64,000 nt of DNA, taken from assembly GCA_014802045.1 (NCBI GenBank), contig JAAVDA010000013.1, forward strand, positions 1 to 64,000. The letters run 5' to 3'. Under the pieces are notes generated by a model. The model made no database searches, was not told the origin of the DNA, and saw only the letters and a program-made list of their open reading frames with translations. Made by a program: the position numbers and the translations under genes. Below, one piece after another: positions 19,822 through 27,552 of the stretch (positions within the stretch are counted from its first letter, which is position 1; the number at the start of each line of letters is the position of its first letter). This DNA is from Bacteroides sp. Lineage in GTDB: Bacteria > Bacteroidota > Bacteroidia > Bacteroidales > Muribaculaceae.

Positions 19822-20394
19822 TCATTCGCCCGATATCTCTTCCTCCAGTTCCTCCTTCATCTGCGCGAGCATGCGCCGCAATTTTCGCCAGCACAGATAC
19901 CCCATGGGCAACCCTACTGCAATTCCGGCACAACCACCCGCAAACATCGCCATATTGGTTTTGTAGAACACCACCATCATGCAGGCAAGCAGCGGGATAG
20001 CCATAATCCATCCACCCACCCGGTGGCGCAATATGCGCCTTTCGGCCTGATACACCCCCTCCAGAGCTTCCATCACTGTGAGCCGCGCCGGGTTTATGCG
20101 CCGCAGACTCCTCCTGATACTCTCCAGACTCAGCAATATCACAATAAAAAACACGAAGCTCGCCGCGCTCAGCCACCATGGCATATCAAGCCGGTGAAAC
20201 ATCAGCGAGGGCACAGCCACCGCCATTCCTGCAGCTGCTATCTCCATCCGCCCGAACCGGCTTATCAGAGCCATCCGTCCTCCCGAAGAGAGATGACCAT
20301 ACCGGCTTCGTGGTGCAGCCGGAGTCTCTATTCTGATATCGCGCCATGCCTTGCGCAAGTTGTCTATATTACAATCGTCATCCATATCCATCAT
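19822..20394 (-). CDS. Membrane protein downstream of ECF sigma factor (possible anti-sigma factor)
   Basis: A 190-residue protein with an acidic N-terminus (MMDMDDDCNIDNLRKAW), a basic linker and four hydrophobic segments (about 50-65, 70-90, 128-145, 148-165), ending in an acidic coiled tail. Its ATG overlaps the ECF sigma stop by 4 bases. In Bacteroidota the gene following an ECF sigma gene is often its membrane anti-sigma factor; the cytoplasmic N-terminus of about 45 residues could bind the sigma factor. I see no zinc motif or known anti-sigma domain, so the role is inferred from context only. Confidence 0.65.
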   Translation of the reverse strand: MMDMDDDCNIDNLRKAWRDIRIETPAAPRSRYGHLSSGGRMALISRFGRMEIAAAGMAVAVPSLMFHRLDMPWWLSAASFVFFIVILLSLESIRRSLRRINPARLTVMEALEGVYQAERRILRHRVGGWIMAIPLLACMMVVFYKTNMAMFAGGCAGIAVGLPMGYLCWRKLRRMLAQMKEELEEEISGE

Positions 20395-20882
20395 AGGTGT
20401 GCTTGTTTTGCCAATCGTTGACGGGCTCTGTGAAGCCGCGAGGCCACATTGCTCCTCGAAAGCCCGGTTATTTCTGCCATCTCGTCGTAGCTCTTTTCGT
20501 CGAGCCAGAGCAATATGAGAGCCTTGTCAATCTTGCCGAGGGTAGATATGAGCCGATACATCTCTCTGAGCTGTTCGGCACGCTCGCCATTGTCGGCCTC
20601 CACACAGGCGGCATTCTCAAGATCCACAGTTTCTACCCGGCGGACATTCTGGCGCCTGAAGTAAGACACACACGTGTTGAGCGCCACGCGATACACCCAC
20701 GTTGACTCCGCCGACTCGCCCCGGAAACTTTCATATCCCTGCCAGAGATTTGTGGCCACCTCCTGACAGAGGTCCTTGAAATGCTCCCCATCGGTGGCAT
20801 ACATATAGCACACCTTATTTATAAGCTGCCGGTTTCTCTCCAGCAACTCCATAAAAAGGTTGTCGCCACCGCGGGGCTGCAT
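20391..20882 (-). CDS. ECF-type RNA polymerase sigma factor
   Basis: A sigma-70 family protein of about 163 residues. Region 2 includes DLCQEVATNLWQGYESFRGES and STWVYRVALNTCVSYFRR (given in parts). Region 4 is IDKALILLWLDEKSYDEMAEITG followed by the recognition helix LSRSNVASRLHRAR. Three starts are possible: 20909 (preceded by GGAGG), 20882 and 20852. I prefer 20882, because a candidate ECF promoter would initiate near 20911, and the family usually has about ten residues before the first region 2 helix. It is co-transcribed with the membrane protein that follows. Confidence 0.9.
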   Translation of the reverse strand: MQPRGGDNLFMELLERNRQLINKVCYMYATDGEHFKDLCQEVATNLWQGYESFRGESAESTWVYRVALNTCVSYFRRQNVRRVETVDLENAACVEADNGERAEQLREMYRLISTLGKIDKALILLWLDEKSYDEMAEITGLSRSNVASRLHRARQRLAKQAHL

Positions 20883-20916
20883 ACTATGTCCGTCTTTTAG
20901 GGCTCTCATACCTCCG

Positions 20917-20945
20917 TTAGACGCATCACCCCTCAAAAAATTGCA
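20917..20945 (-). promoter_or_regulatory. Candidate autoregulatory ECF promoter
   Basis: On the minus strand TGCAAT (20945-20940) and CGTCTAA (20923-20917) are separated by 16 bases. This resembles ECF promoters (AAC-type -35, CGTC -10) and not the TAnnTTTG housekeeping type. It would let the sigma factor transcribe its own gene. Confidence 0.45.
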
Positions 20946-21054
20946 CCCCCTCACCGAAAAAAACATTTCCGTGAGGCTTCTTTCTCATCGGGTGGCCACG
21001 CAAATAATGGGCGCCCATTTTGCATTTTCATTTTTCTGTTCTCTTTTTATTAAC

Positions 21055-21062
21055 TAACTTTG
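21055..21062 (+). promoter_or_regulatory. Promoter -7 box for sufE
   Basis: TAACTTTG lies 17 bases before the ATG. The upstream 15-mer TTTGCATTTTCATTT (21019-21033) replaces a normal -33 box and recurs at the same distance before lptD. Confidence 0.6.
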
Positions 21063-21079
21063 CAGAAAACCGCTGAAAT

Positions 21080-21514
21080 ATGACTATCGACCAACGTCAA
21101 GACCGCATAATAGAAGACTTCGAAGGAATAGATGACTGGATGGACCGCTACGCTATGATTATAGATCTGGGCAATGCGCTCCCTCCCATCGAAGAGAAAT
21201 ATAAGACCCCGGCTCATCTCATCGAGGGGTGTCAGAGCCGTGTGTGGCTCAACGCCGAGCTCACTCCTGATGGGAAAGTCAGATATACCGCTGATTCCGA
21301 TGCCATAATCGTGAAAGGCATCATAGCATTGCTTATCGATGTGCTCAATGACTCCGCGCCTAAAGATATAATTGATGCGAAGCTATATTTCATAGACCGC
21401 ATCGGCCTGTCGGAAAACCTGTCGCCCACACGCTCCAACGGACTTCTGGCCATGGTGCGCCAGATGAAGATGTATGCTGTGGCATTTCAGGCTCAGCTTG
21501 ACGCAGAGAATTAA
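21080..21514 (+). CDS. sufE: SufE-family sulfur acceptor
   Basis: A 144-residue SufE protein. The sulfur-accepting cysteine is in EGCQSRVWL (about residue 51), and the family pattern DWMDRYAMIIDLG near the start and KGIIALLIDVLN later are present. In the family it accepts persulfide from the SufS cysteine desulfurase and passes it to SufBCD for Fe-S cluster assembly. No other suf gene is in the window. Thirty bases separate it from the peptide transporter gene, so the two may be co-transcribed. Confidence 0.92.
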   Translation: MTIDQRQDRIIEDFEGIDDWMDRYAMIIDLGNALPPIEEKYKTPAHLIEGCQSRVWLNAELTPDGKVRYTADSDAIIVKGIIALLIDVLNDSAPKDIIDAKLYFIDRIGLSENLSPTRSNGLLAMVRQMKMYAVAFQAQLDAEN

Positions 21515-21543
21515 CAACACTATCATAATAAACCAACCTTACC

Positions 21544-23244
21544 ATGTTCAAAAATCAACCGGCGGGGCTCTACGTGCTGTCGCTTGCCAATACCGGCGAG
21601 CGATTCGGCTACTACACCATGCTCGCCATCTTCCTGCTGTTCCTTCAGGCCAAATTCGGCTTTGACTCAACAGTCTCCGGCCAGATTTATGCCGGATTTC
21701 TCGCTCTTGTCTACTTCATGCCCCTTGTAGGCGGCTGGGTGGCAGACAAATGGAGCTTCTCAAAATGCGTAGTCACCGGTATCGCGGTGATGTTTATCGG
21801 CTATCTCGTAATGGCTATCCCGACCGATATCCGCTCCACATCATCGCTCGTGATTCTCTGTGCGGCTCTGGCTCTCATAGCTATTGGCACGGGTCTGTTC
21901 AAAGGCAACCTCCAGGTGATGGTGGGCGACCTCTACAACACTCCCCGCTATTCGGGCCAGCGCGACGCTGCATTCTCATTATTCTATATGGCCATCAACA
22001 TCGGCTCGATGTTTGCTCCCATGGCAGCCACCGCCATGTGTAACATGGCTCTCGAAAGCCAGGGCTTCTCTTATGTGGCCTCACTGCCTGCAGCATGCAA
22101 TGCTTTTCTTGACGGCAACACCACCGCCGAAGCTCTTGCCACGATTGCCGCTGAAGGAGGCATGACCTTCAGCAATGCCGCTGAATTTGCCTCACAGTAT
22201 ATCACCACCCTCACCACCGGCTACAGCTATGCCTTTGCAGTGGCCTGCGGTTCGCTCATCATCAGCTTCCTCATCTATTTTATCGGGCGCAAGACCTTTG
22301 CCCATATCATCACCGACAAAAAATCGGACGCAGCCAAGACCGCCCAAACCGCCGGTCCGGAACTCACTCCTGCCCAGACCAAACAACGCGTTGTGGCTCT
22401 GCTGCTGGTGTTTGCCGTAGTAATCTTCTTCTGGATGGTATTCCACCAGAACGGCGCCACCCTCACCGAATTTGCCAAGAGCTGCACCTCTCCCGAGGCC
22501 GGAGGCTGGACACGCATCGGATTCAACGTCTGGGCACTGCTCTCTATCGCCGTTGGCGTGTATGCGCTCTTCAATCTGTTTCAGTCTAAAGGCACCACAT
22601 CGCGTGTGGTTTCTGTGGTGATTCTCGCTGCAGTGGCCGGCGCACTCTGGTATTTCTACGGTGCTACAGAAAATCCGCTCACCGGCATCCAGCCCCAGCA
22701 GTATCAGCAGTTCAACCCCTTCTATGTGGTGGCTCTCACTCCGGTGTCGCTCGCCATATTCGGATGGCTCGCCAAGAAAAAGAAAGAGCCCTCCGCTCCC
22801 CGCAAGATTGGCTACGGTATGCTCATGGCCGCGGTGGCCTATGCGGTGATGATGATAGGGTCGTTTGCCATTGTGGGCACATCGGCCACCGTGTCGCCCA
22901 ACTGGCTTATCTCTACCTACCTGCTTCTCACTTTCGCCGAACTGCTTCTCTCGCCCATGGGCATCTCGTTTGTGAGCAAGGTTGCTCCTCCGAAACTCAA
23001 GGGTTCGATGATGGGCGGATGGTTTGCCGCCACTGCCATAGGCAACTATCTGGTGTCTATCCCGATGCTCCTCTGGGGCAAAATCAATGTGTGGGTGCTC
23101 TGGGCCATCCTCATCGGCATCTGCCTTGTGTCGGCTCTCTTCATTTTCTCAATCATGAAGAAACTTGAAGCTGCCACTGCCGACTCCCCCACCCCCGAAG
23201 CCGAAGCCAACGCTCTCGAAACTGTGGAAGACGACGCTATCTGA
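21544..23244 (+). CDS. Peptide:H+ symporter, POT/PTR family (DtpT-like)
   Basis: A 566-residue major-facilitator protein with about fourteen membrane segments. The POT signature appears as NTGERFGYYTM near residue 20 (ExxERFxYY class), followed by the first-loop motif LVGGWVADKW. FKGNLQVMVGDLY and the C-terminal SPMGISFVSKVAP are also family stretches. It imports di- and tripeptides with protons across the inner membrane. A segment of about 40 residues between segments five and six (SLPAACNAFLDGNTTAEALA) is longer than in most family members. A strong hairpin terminator follows. Confidence 0.93.
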   Translation: MFKNQPAGLYVLSLANTGERFGYYTMLAIFLLFLQAKFGFDSTVSGQIYAGFLALVYFMPLVGGWVADKWSFSKCVVTGIAVMFIGYLVMAIPTDIRSTSSLVILCAALALIAIGTGLFKGNLQVMVGDLYNTPRYSGQRDAAFSLFYMAINIGSMFAPMAATAMCNMALESQGFSYVASLPAACNAFLDGNTTAEALATIAAEGGMTFSNAAEFASQYITTLTTGYSYAFAVACGSLIISFLIYFIGRKTFAHIITDKKSDAAKTAQTAGPELTPAQTKQRVVALLLVFAVVIFFWMVFHQNGATLTEFAKSCTSPEAGGWTRIGFNVWALLSIAVGVYALFNLFQSKGTTSRVVSVVILAAVAGALWYFYGATENPLTGIQPQQYQQFNPFYVVALTPVSLAIFGWLAKKKKEPSAPRKIGYGMLMAAVAYAVMMIGSFAIVGTSATVSPNWLISTYLLLTFAELLLSPMGISFVSKVAPPKLKGSMMGGWFAATAIGNYLVSIPMLLWGKINVWVLWAILIGICLVSALFIFSIMKKLEAATADSPTPEAEANALETVEDDAI

Positions 23245-23284
23245 TAATCTGAAAGAAGCGAGTCAGAAAATATTCACTTTCCTG

Positions 23285-23330
23285 CCCCGGCCCGCGAACC
23301 ATAGCGGAGCCGGGGTTGTTTTCTTTACAA
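23285..23330 (+). terminator. Terminator after the POT transporter gene
   Basis: CCCCGGC (23285-23291) pairs with GCCGGGG (23309-23315), with an inner CCGC/GCGG stem, followed by TTGTTTTCTTT. Confidence 0.8.
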
Positions 23331-23354
23331 AACTAACAGAAAATCCACTTGAAG

Positions 23355-23537
23355 ATGTATCCCCCTCACGAACATGCATTTTACCTCTGGCTCATTATCA
23401 TCGGAGCCGTGTGTGTCACCACAATAATCGGGGCGGCTATAGACCGCTTTTTTCTCAACCGACGGCTCCGTGCGGTGAGGGCACGTCATGCCGAAGTGAT
23501 TTTATCGGCTCCTCAAATAAAAAAACGCCACAATTAG
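23355..23537 (+). CDS. Small single-TM membrane protein
   Basis: A 60-residue protein from the ATG at 23355 with one membrane segment (about 8-30) and a basic cytoplasmic tail (RRLRAVRARHAE). A TTG two codons earlier could also start it. Composition and codon use look like coding sequence, but I know no family. It sits between the transporter terminator and the tRNA gene, with no obvious partner. Confidence 0.5.
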   Translation: MYPPHEHAFYLWLIIIGAVCVTTIIGAAIDRFFLNRRLRAVRARHAEVILSAPQIKKRHN

Positions 23538-23560
23538 GATTATATTTCAAAAATAATTCT

Positions 23561-23568
23561 TACCTTTG
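23561..23568 (+). promoter_or_regulatory. Promoter -7 box for tRNA-Pro
   Basis: TACCTTTG matches TAnnTTTG and lies 22 bases before the mature tRNA 5' end. Confidence 0.55.
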
Positions 23569-23590
23569 TGCCCGCTAACACAAAGTTGCT

Positions 23591-23663
23591 CGGGGTGTAG
23601 CACAGTTGGCAGCGCGCCACGTTCGGGACGTGGAGGTCGGAAGTTCGAGTCTTCTCACCCCGA
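23591..23663 (+). tRNA. tRNA-Pro (anticodon CGG)
   Basis: A 73-base cloverleaf. Acceptor stem CGGGGTG / CACCCCG with discriminator A23663. The anticodon arm is CCACG-TTCGGGA-CGTGG, so the anticodon is CGG, reading CCG. The T-arm loop contains GTTCGAGTC. CCA is not encoded. A -7 box lies upstream and a terminator downstream, so it is a single-gene transcript. Confidence 0.97.
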
Positions 23664-23675
23664 CTCACACATTAG

Positions 23676-23716
23676 AGAGGCATAGGCCGGCAAGCTGGTC
23701 AAAGCCTCTTTTTTCT
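23676..23716 (+). terminator. Terminator of tRNA-Pro
   Basis: AGAGGC (23676-23681) pairs with GCCTCT (23704-23709), followed by a run of T. It begins 12 bases after the tRNA. Confidence 0.7.
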
Positions 23717-23736
23717 TTGAAACTACTTGACGTTAT

Positions 23737-24762
23737 ATGAACACTGAATTAGACTGGAGCAACCTTTCATTCGGGTATCTCCCTACTGATTACAACGTGC
23801 GCTGCCGGTATGCCGACGGCAAGTGGGGAGAAATTGAAGTGTCGCAGTCCGACACAATCAACATCCATATGGCCGCAACCGCCCTCCACTACGGCCAGGA
23901 AATTTTCGAAGGCCTCAAGGCTTTCCGCGGTAAAGACGGCAAAATCCGCATCTTCCGTCTGGAAGAAAACGCACGTCGCATCCGCTCTTCGGCCGAAGGC
24001 ATCAAGATGCAGCCGGTGCCGGAAGAACTCTTCCGTGAGATGGTAGAGAAAGTGGTGAAGCTCAACGCCCGTTTCGTGCCCCCCTACGGTAGCGGTGCTT
24101 CTCTCTACATCCGCCCCATTGAGCTGGGTATGAGCGCACAGATCGGTGTTCATCCGTCGTCGGAATATCTCTTCATGGTTATGGTGACCCCGGTTGGACC
24201 TTATTTCAAAGAGGGATTCCGCCCTACCAACATCTGCATCATGCGCGAATTTGACCGCGTGGCTCCCAAGGGCACAGGCCGCTGGAAAGTGGGTGGCAAC
24301 TATGCCGCCAGCCTCGAAGCCGGCGAAAGGGCTCACGAACTCGGATATAGCGCTGTGCTCTATCTCGATCCCAAGGAGAAGAAATATGTGGACGAATGCG
24401 GTCCGGCCAACTTCTTTGCTGTGAAAAACGGCACCTATATTACCCCCGCGTCAGAGTCTATCCTCCCCTCCATCACCAACAAGAGCCTCATGCAGCTCGC
24501 CCGCGATATGGGTATCCCCGTAGAGGAACGCCACATCCCCATCGAAGAGCTTGCCGAGATAGACGAAGCCGGCGCATGCGGCACAGCCGCCGTGGCTTCT
24601 CCCGTGGCCGAAATCCATGACATCGACACCGGTGTGAAATATATCGTTGCCAAAGACGGCGAACCCGGCCCCGTGACCACTGCCCTCTACAATAAGCTGC
24701 GTGCCATACAGCTCGGCGAGGAACCTGATGTGCACGGTTGGAACACAATAATCGAAGAATAA
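23737..24762 (+). CDS. ilvE: Branched-chain amino acid aminotransferase
   Basis: A 341-residue class IV PLP aminotransferase (type II BCAT length). The PLP lysine is in GRWKVGGNYAAS (about residue 189). Other family stretches are YGQEIFEGLKAFR, SLYIRPIELG and DECGPANFFAV. It carries out the last step of valine, leucine and isoleucine synthesis and the first of their breakdown. The HD-domain gene follows after 4 bases, suggesting one transcript. Confidence 0.95.
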   Translation: MNTELDWSNLSFGYLPTDYNVRCRYADGKWGEIEVSQSDTINIHMAATALHYGQEIFEGLKAFRGKDGKIRIFRLEENARRIRSSAEGIKMQPVPEELFREMVEKVVKLNARFVPPYGSGASLYIRPIELGMSAQIGVHPSSEYLFMVMVTPVGPYFKEGFRPTNICIMREFDRVAPKGTGRWKVGGNYAASLEAGERAHELGYSAVLYLDPKEKKYVDECGPANFFAVKNGTYITPASESILPSITNKSLMQLARDMGIPVEERHIPIEELAEIDEAGACGTAAVASPVAEIHDIDTGVKYIVAKDGEPGPVTTALYNKLRAIQLGEEPDVHGWNTIIEE

Positions 24763-24766
24763 TCAC

Positions 24767-25321
24767 ATGCGCACCACACAATGGCAGCGCATAGTCGACA
24801 AATACTATCCCGCAGACTCTGAGCTGCGGGATATTTATTTGCGCCATTGCAAGGCTGTGGCCACCCTCGCCGCAGATATTGCCGTAAGCCGCCACCTGCC
24901 GCTCGATGCCGCCGACATAGAGGATGCGGCTATGCTCCACGATATTGGCATATTTCTCACCTCCGCCCCCGGAATCTGCTGCCACGGCACCGAACCATAT
25001 ATATGCCACGGTCCTCTCGGCGCCGACCTTCTGCGCAGGGAGGGTGTGAGCGAAGAGATAGCCCGTGTGGCCGAACGTCACACCGGCTCCGGCATCTCGC
25101 CCGCAGAAATCGCACAGCAGGGGTTGCCGCTCCCTGAAGGGCGCGACTATATGCCCCGCACACTGCTCGAACGGTTGGTGTGCTACGCCGACAAATTTTA
25201 TTCCAAGAGCGGCGACATGAAGCGAAAGAGCGTTGAGCGTGCCCGCGCCTCGCTTGCCCGCATATCAGAAGCCTCGGCAGAGAGATTTGATGCTCTCCAC
25301 CATGAATTTTCAGAGAATTAG
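24767..25321 (+). CDS. HD-domain phosphohydrolase
   Basis: A 184-residue protein with an HD domain: H in YLRHCKAVA, HD in DAAMLHDIGIF, then GAD and a distal Asp in VCYADKFYSKS. This is the HDIG-type metal site of small hydrolases acting on nucleotides or other phosphate esters; the substrate cannot be named. It starts 4 bases after ilvE. Its last 12 bases overlap the 3' end of the GNAT gene on the opposite strand, so the two stops are convergent. Confidence 0.85.
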   Translation: MRTTQWQRIVDKYYPADSELRDIYLRHCKAVATLAADIAVSRHLPLDAADIEDAAMLHDIGIFLTSAPGICCHGTEPYICHGPLGADLLRREGVSEEIARVAERHTGSGISPAEIAQQGLPLPEGRDYMPRTLLERLVCYADKFYSKSGDMKRKSVERARASLARISEASAERFDALHHEFSEN

Positions 25322-25801
25322 CTCATAATCGGCCACATCAAGCCAACGGTCGAACTTACGGCCCACCTGCCTGAACTCAGACACTTTCTCAAAGCCAAGC
25401 TTCTCATGGAAGCGGCAACTGGCCTCATTGTCGGCAGTGATGCAGGCTATGAGCACATGAAGGCCGGCCTCGCGGCAGTCGGCAATCAGACGCTCCATGA
25501 GCATGAGCCCCACACCGCTGCGGTGGAATCCCTCGGCCACATAGACGGTGGTTTCGGCAGTGGTGTCGTAGGCCGCTTTCTCTTTCCATTTATGGGCGTA
25601 AGCGTATCCGGCGAGGCGTCCGGTGGCCTCATCCACACATACTATACATGGATAGCCTGACGCTATCGCTTCAAGACGCGCGCCCATCTCGGCAGGAGTC
25701 ACGTCTGCGGTCTCAAACGACACGGTTGTCTCTCTTACATGGTGATTGTAAATAGCGGCCACCTCCGGAGCATAGACCGCTTCATATTTCTTTATAGTCA
25801 T
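25310..25801 (-). CDS. GNAT N-acetyltransferase (phosphinothricin/methionine-sulfone acetyltransferase-like)
   Basis: A 163-residue acetyltransferase. ATTSTVY-type strands lead into motif A, EGFHRSGVGLMLMERL (acetyl-CoA pyrophosphate loop, Q/RxxGxG form), and LGFEKVSEFRQVGRKFDRW near the C-terminus is typical of the PAT/MnaT subgroup. Members acetylate amino groups of small molecules such as methionine sulfone or glutamine analogues. The start overlaps the apbE stop by 4 bases, so it is read from the apbE transcript. Confidence 0.88.
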   Translation of the reverse strand: MTIKKYEAVYAPEVAAIYNHHVRETTVSFETADVTPAEMGARLEAIASGYPCIVCVDEATGRLAGYAYAHKWKEKAAYDTTAETTVYVAEGFHRSGVGLMLMERLIADCREAGLHVLIACITADNEASCRFHEKLGFEKVSEFRQVGRKFDRWLDVADYELIL

Positions 25802-26781
25802 AGTTCGGGAAATCGTGATGTGACGCGCACCTGCATTCCTCCGAGAGAGTCGGCCACAACAATCATCGCTGCGGTGGCCTCCCGCCTCTCGATCATTTCC
25901 ATAGCCTTATCCACATCCATTGCCATGCAGGCGGTGGCAAGCGCATCGGCTGTCATAGCATCGGGGGCAGTGACAGTGGCGCTCAGAGTGCGTGATTTCA
26001 CAGGGTGGCATGTGAGGGGATTGATCGTATGGCCTATGCGTCCGCGGTCGGTGTCGCGATAATTGCGATAATTGCCCGATGTGGCTATACCGCAGTCGGT
26101 CAGAGCCACAACCGTCAAGCGCTCATGAACCACGGCAGAGTCGTTTTCCACCGGGGCATCGACCATAATGCGCCAGTTTTCACCATGACGGTTTGACCCT
26201 CGCAGAGCTATCTCGCCGCCAATCTCCACCATATAGTTTTTGCAGCCATTGCGCTCAAGCATCCGACCCACCTCGTCACACCCGAACCCCTTGGTTATGG
26301 CGCTGAAATCAAATTCTGTAGCAGGCGATTTCTTCACTATTCGCCCGCCAATCAGAGCACAATCGCCGATTCCCACCAGCGCGCGCACGCTATCTATCTC
26401 AGCATCCATCGGTTCGCGTCCGGAGTCTCTGTAGCCGAACCGCCATAAGTTGACAGCCGGAGCAACCGTGGGGTCAAACAATCCGCCGCTTGCTTCGGAG
26501 ATTTCTGAAGCCCGGCTAAACACGGTGGCAAGCATCGAATCGGCGACATCGGTCTCTCCGCGGTTGATTTTCGATATGAGCGATTCGTTCTCAAAGGGCG
26601 AAAGCGACTCTTCCACTCTCGCCATCACAGCAATTATTGAATCGTGAAGCTCGCGGTCGGCAAGATAGGTGATATGATAGGTGGTGGCCCACACTGCCCC
26701 GTCGGCAGAACGCCATGTGGATCGATTAGTGCATCCGGACAGAGCCAGCAGAGCCGTGCATAGAATCAGAAAATATCGCAT
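25798..26781 (-). CDS. apbE: FAD:protein FMN transferase ApbE (lipoprotein)
   Basis: A 327-residue enzyme with a lipoprotein signal (lipobox LSGC, Cys17). Family motifs are ATTYHITY, ESLSPFENESLISKIN, FDFSAITKGFGCDEV, YMVEIGGEIALRG, the GHTINPLT metal/flavin site, and DAMTADALATA. In the family it flavinylates threonine residues of exported or membrane subunits such as NqrB/NqrC and RnfG/RnfD in the periplasm. A TAATTTTG box (26806-26799, minus) is 18 bases upstream. It leads an operon with the GNAT gene and is divergent from the DJ-1 gene. Confidence 0.94.
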   Translation of the reverse strand: MRYFLILCTALLALSGCTNRSTWRSADGAVWATTYHITYLADRELHDSIIAVMARVEESLSPFENESLISKINRGETDVADSMLATVFSRASEISEASGGLFDPTVAPAVNLWRFGYRDSGREPMDAEIDSVRALVGIGDCALIGGRIVKKSPATEFDFSAITKGFGCDEVGRMLERNGCKNYMVEIGGEIALRGSNRHGENWRIMVDAPVENDSAVVHERLTVVALTDCGIATSGNYRNYRDTDRGRIGHTINPLTCHPVKSRTLSATVTAPDAMTADALATACMAMDVDKAMEMIERREATAAMIVVADSLGGMQVRVTSRFPEL

Positions 26782-26798
26782 CCTCTCATTTTTTCGGC

Positions 26799-26837
26799 CA
26801 AAATTACTGACTTTTCGGCGGAAATGAGCTATTTTTG
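26799..26837. promoter_or_regulatory. Divergent -7 boxes for apbE (minus) and DJ-1 gene (plus)
   Basis: Minus strand TAATTTTG at 26806-26799 faces apbE; plus strand TATTTTTG at 26830-26837 faces the DJ-1 gene. The two start sites are only about 50 bases apart. Confidence 0.55.
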
Positions 26838-26857
26838 TAGAAAATCAAACTATAATT

Positions 26858-27415
26858 ATGAATAAATCTTACCTTTTTCTTGCTCCCGGCTTCGAAGAAA
26901 TCGAAGCTCTGGCCACAATCGATGTGATGCGCCGCGCCGGAATGGATGTAACCACAGTAGCCATAACCACCGACGACAGTCAGACCGTGACAGGCGCCCA
27001 TGGTGTGACAGTCAAGGCCGATATAATGCCCGGAGATGAGGATATGAGCGTGGCCGAATGGCTCATCTGCCCCGGGGGAATGCCGGGTGCGTCAAATCTC
27101 GCGGCGAGCAGCGAAGTCACCGCCCTCCTCAAGGCTCAGGCGGCGCGCGGAGGGAAAATAGCCGCAATCTGCGCCTCGCCGGCCCTCGTGCTCGAACCCC
27201 TCGGCATACTCGACGGTCGCGATGCCACCTGCTATCCGGGCATGGAACCGAAAAATTCAAAAGCTAATATGACCGGAGAGCGTGTGGTGGCTCTCGACAC
27301 CATAATCACCGGCAACGGCCCGGCCTCTACATGTCCCTTCGCGCTCGCTATCGTGAGCAATTCCTGCGGCAAGGTGGCGGCCGATAAGGTGGCGGCCGGC
27401 ATGCTCTTCTGCTGA
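26858..27415 (+). CDS. DJ-1/PfpI family protein (YajL-like)
   Basis: A 185-residue protein with the DJ-1 fold signature: FLAPGFEEIEALATIDV at the start with the conserved Glu, WLICPGGMPGASNL, and the nucleophile elbow AAICASPALVL with Cys about 106. Family members include YajL and DJ-1, with chaperone-like, glyoxalase or deglycase activities that are debated. A -7 box TATTTTTG is 20 bases upstream. It is divergent from apbE. Confidence 0.9.
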   Translation: MNKSYLFLAPGFEEIEALATIDVMRRAGMDVTTVAITTDDSQTVTGAHGVTVKADIMPGDEDMSVAEWLICPGGMPGASNLAASSEVTALLKAQAARGGKIAAICASPALVLEPLGILDGRDATCYPGMEPKNSKANMTGERVVALDTIITGNGPASTCPFALAIVSNSCGKVAADKVAAGMLFC

Positions 27416-27515
27416 CCGCAATAAGAGCCGGGCAAAACCGTGCAGAACAATCGGACCGCGAGGGGCGTTTAGACAAAAAAGGAAACAGATATAGGTGAGT
27501 TTGAATAACTTTTCC

Positions 27516-27523
27516 TAATTTTG
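27516..27523 (+). promoter_or_regulatory. Promoter -7 box for topA
   Basis: TAATTTTG, 29 bases before the ATG at 27553. No TTG at the usual -33 distance. Confidence 0.5.
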
Positions 27524-27552
27524 TCGCTCCAAATCATGAAACCACCTTTACA

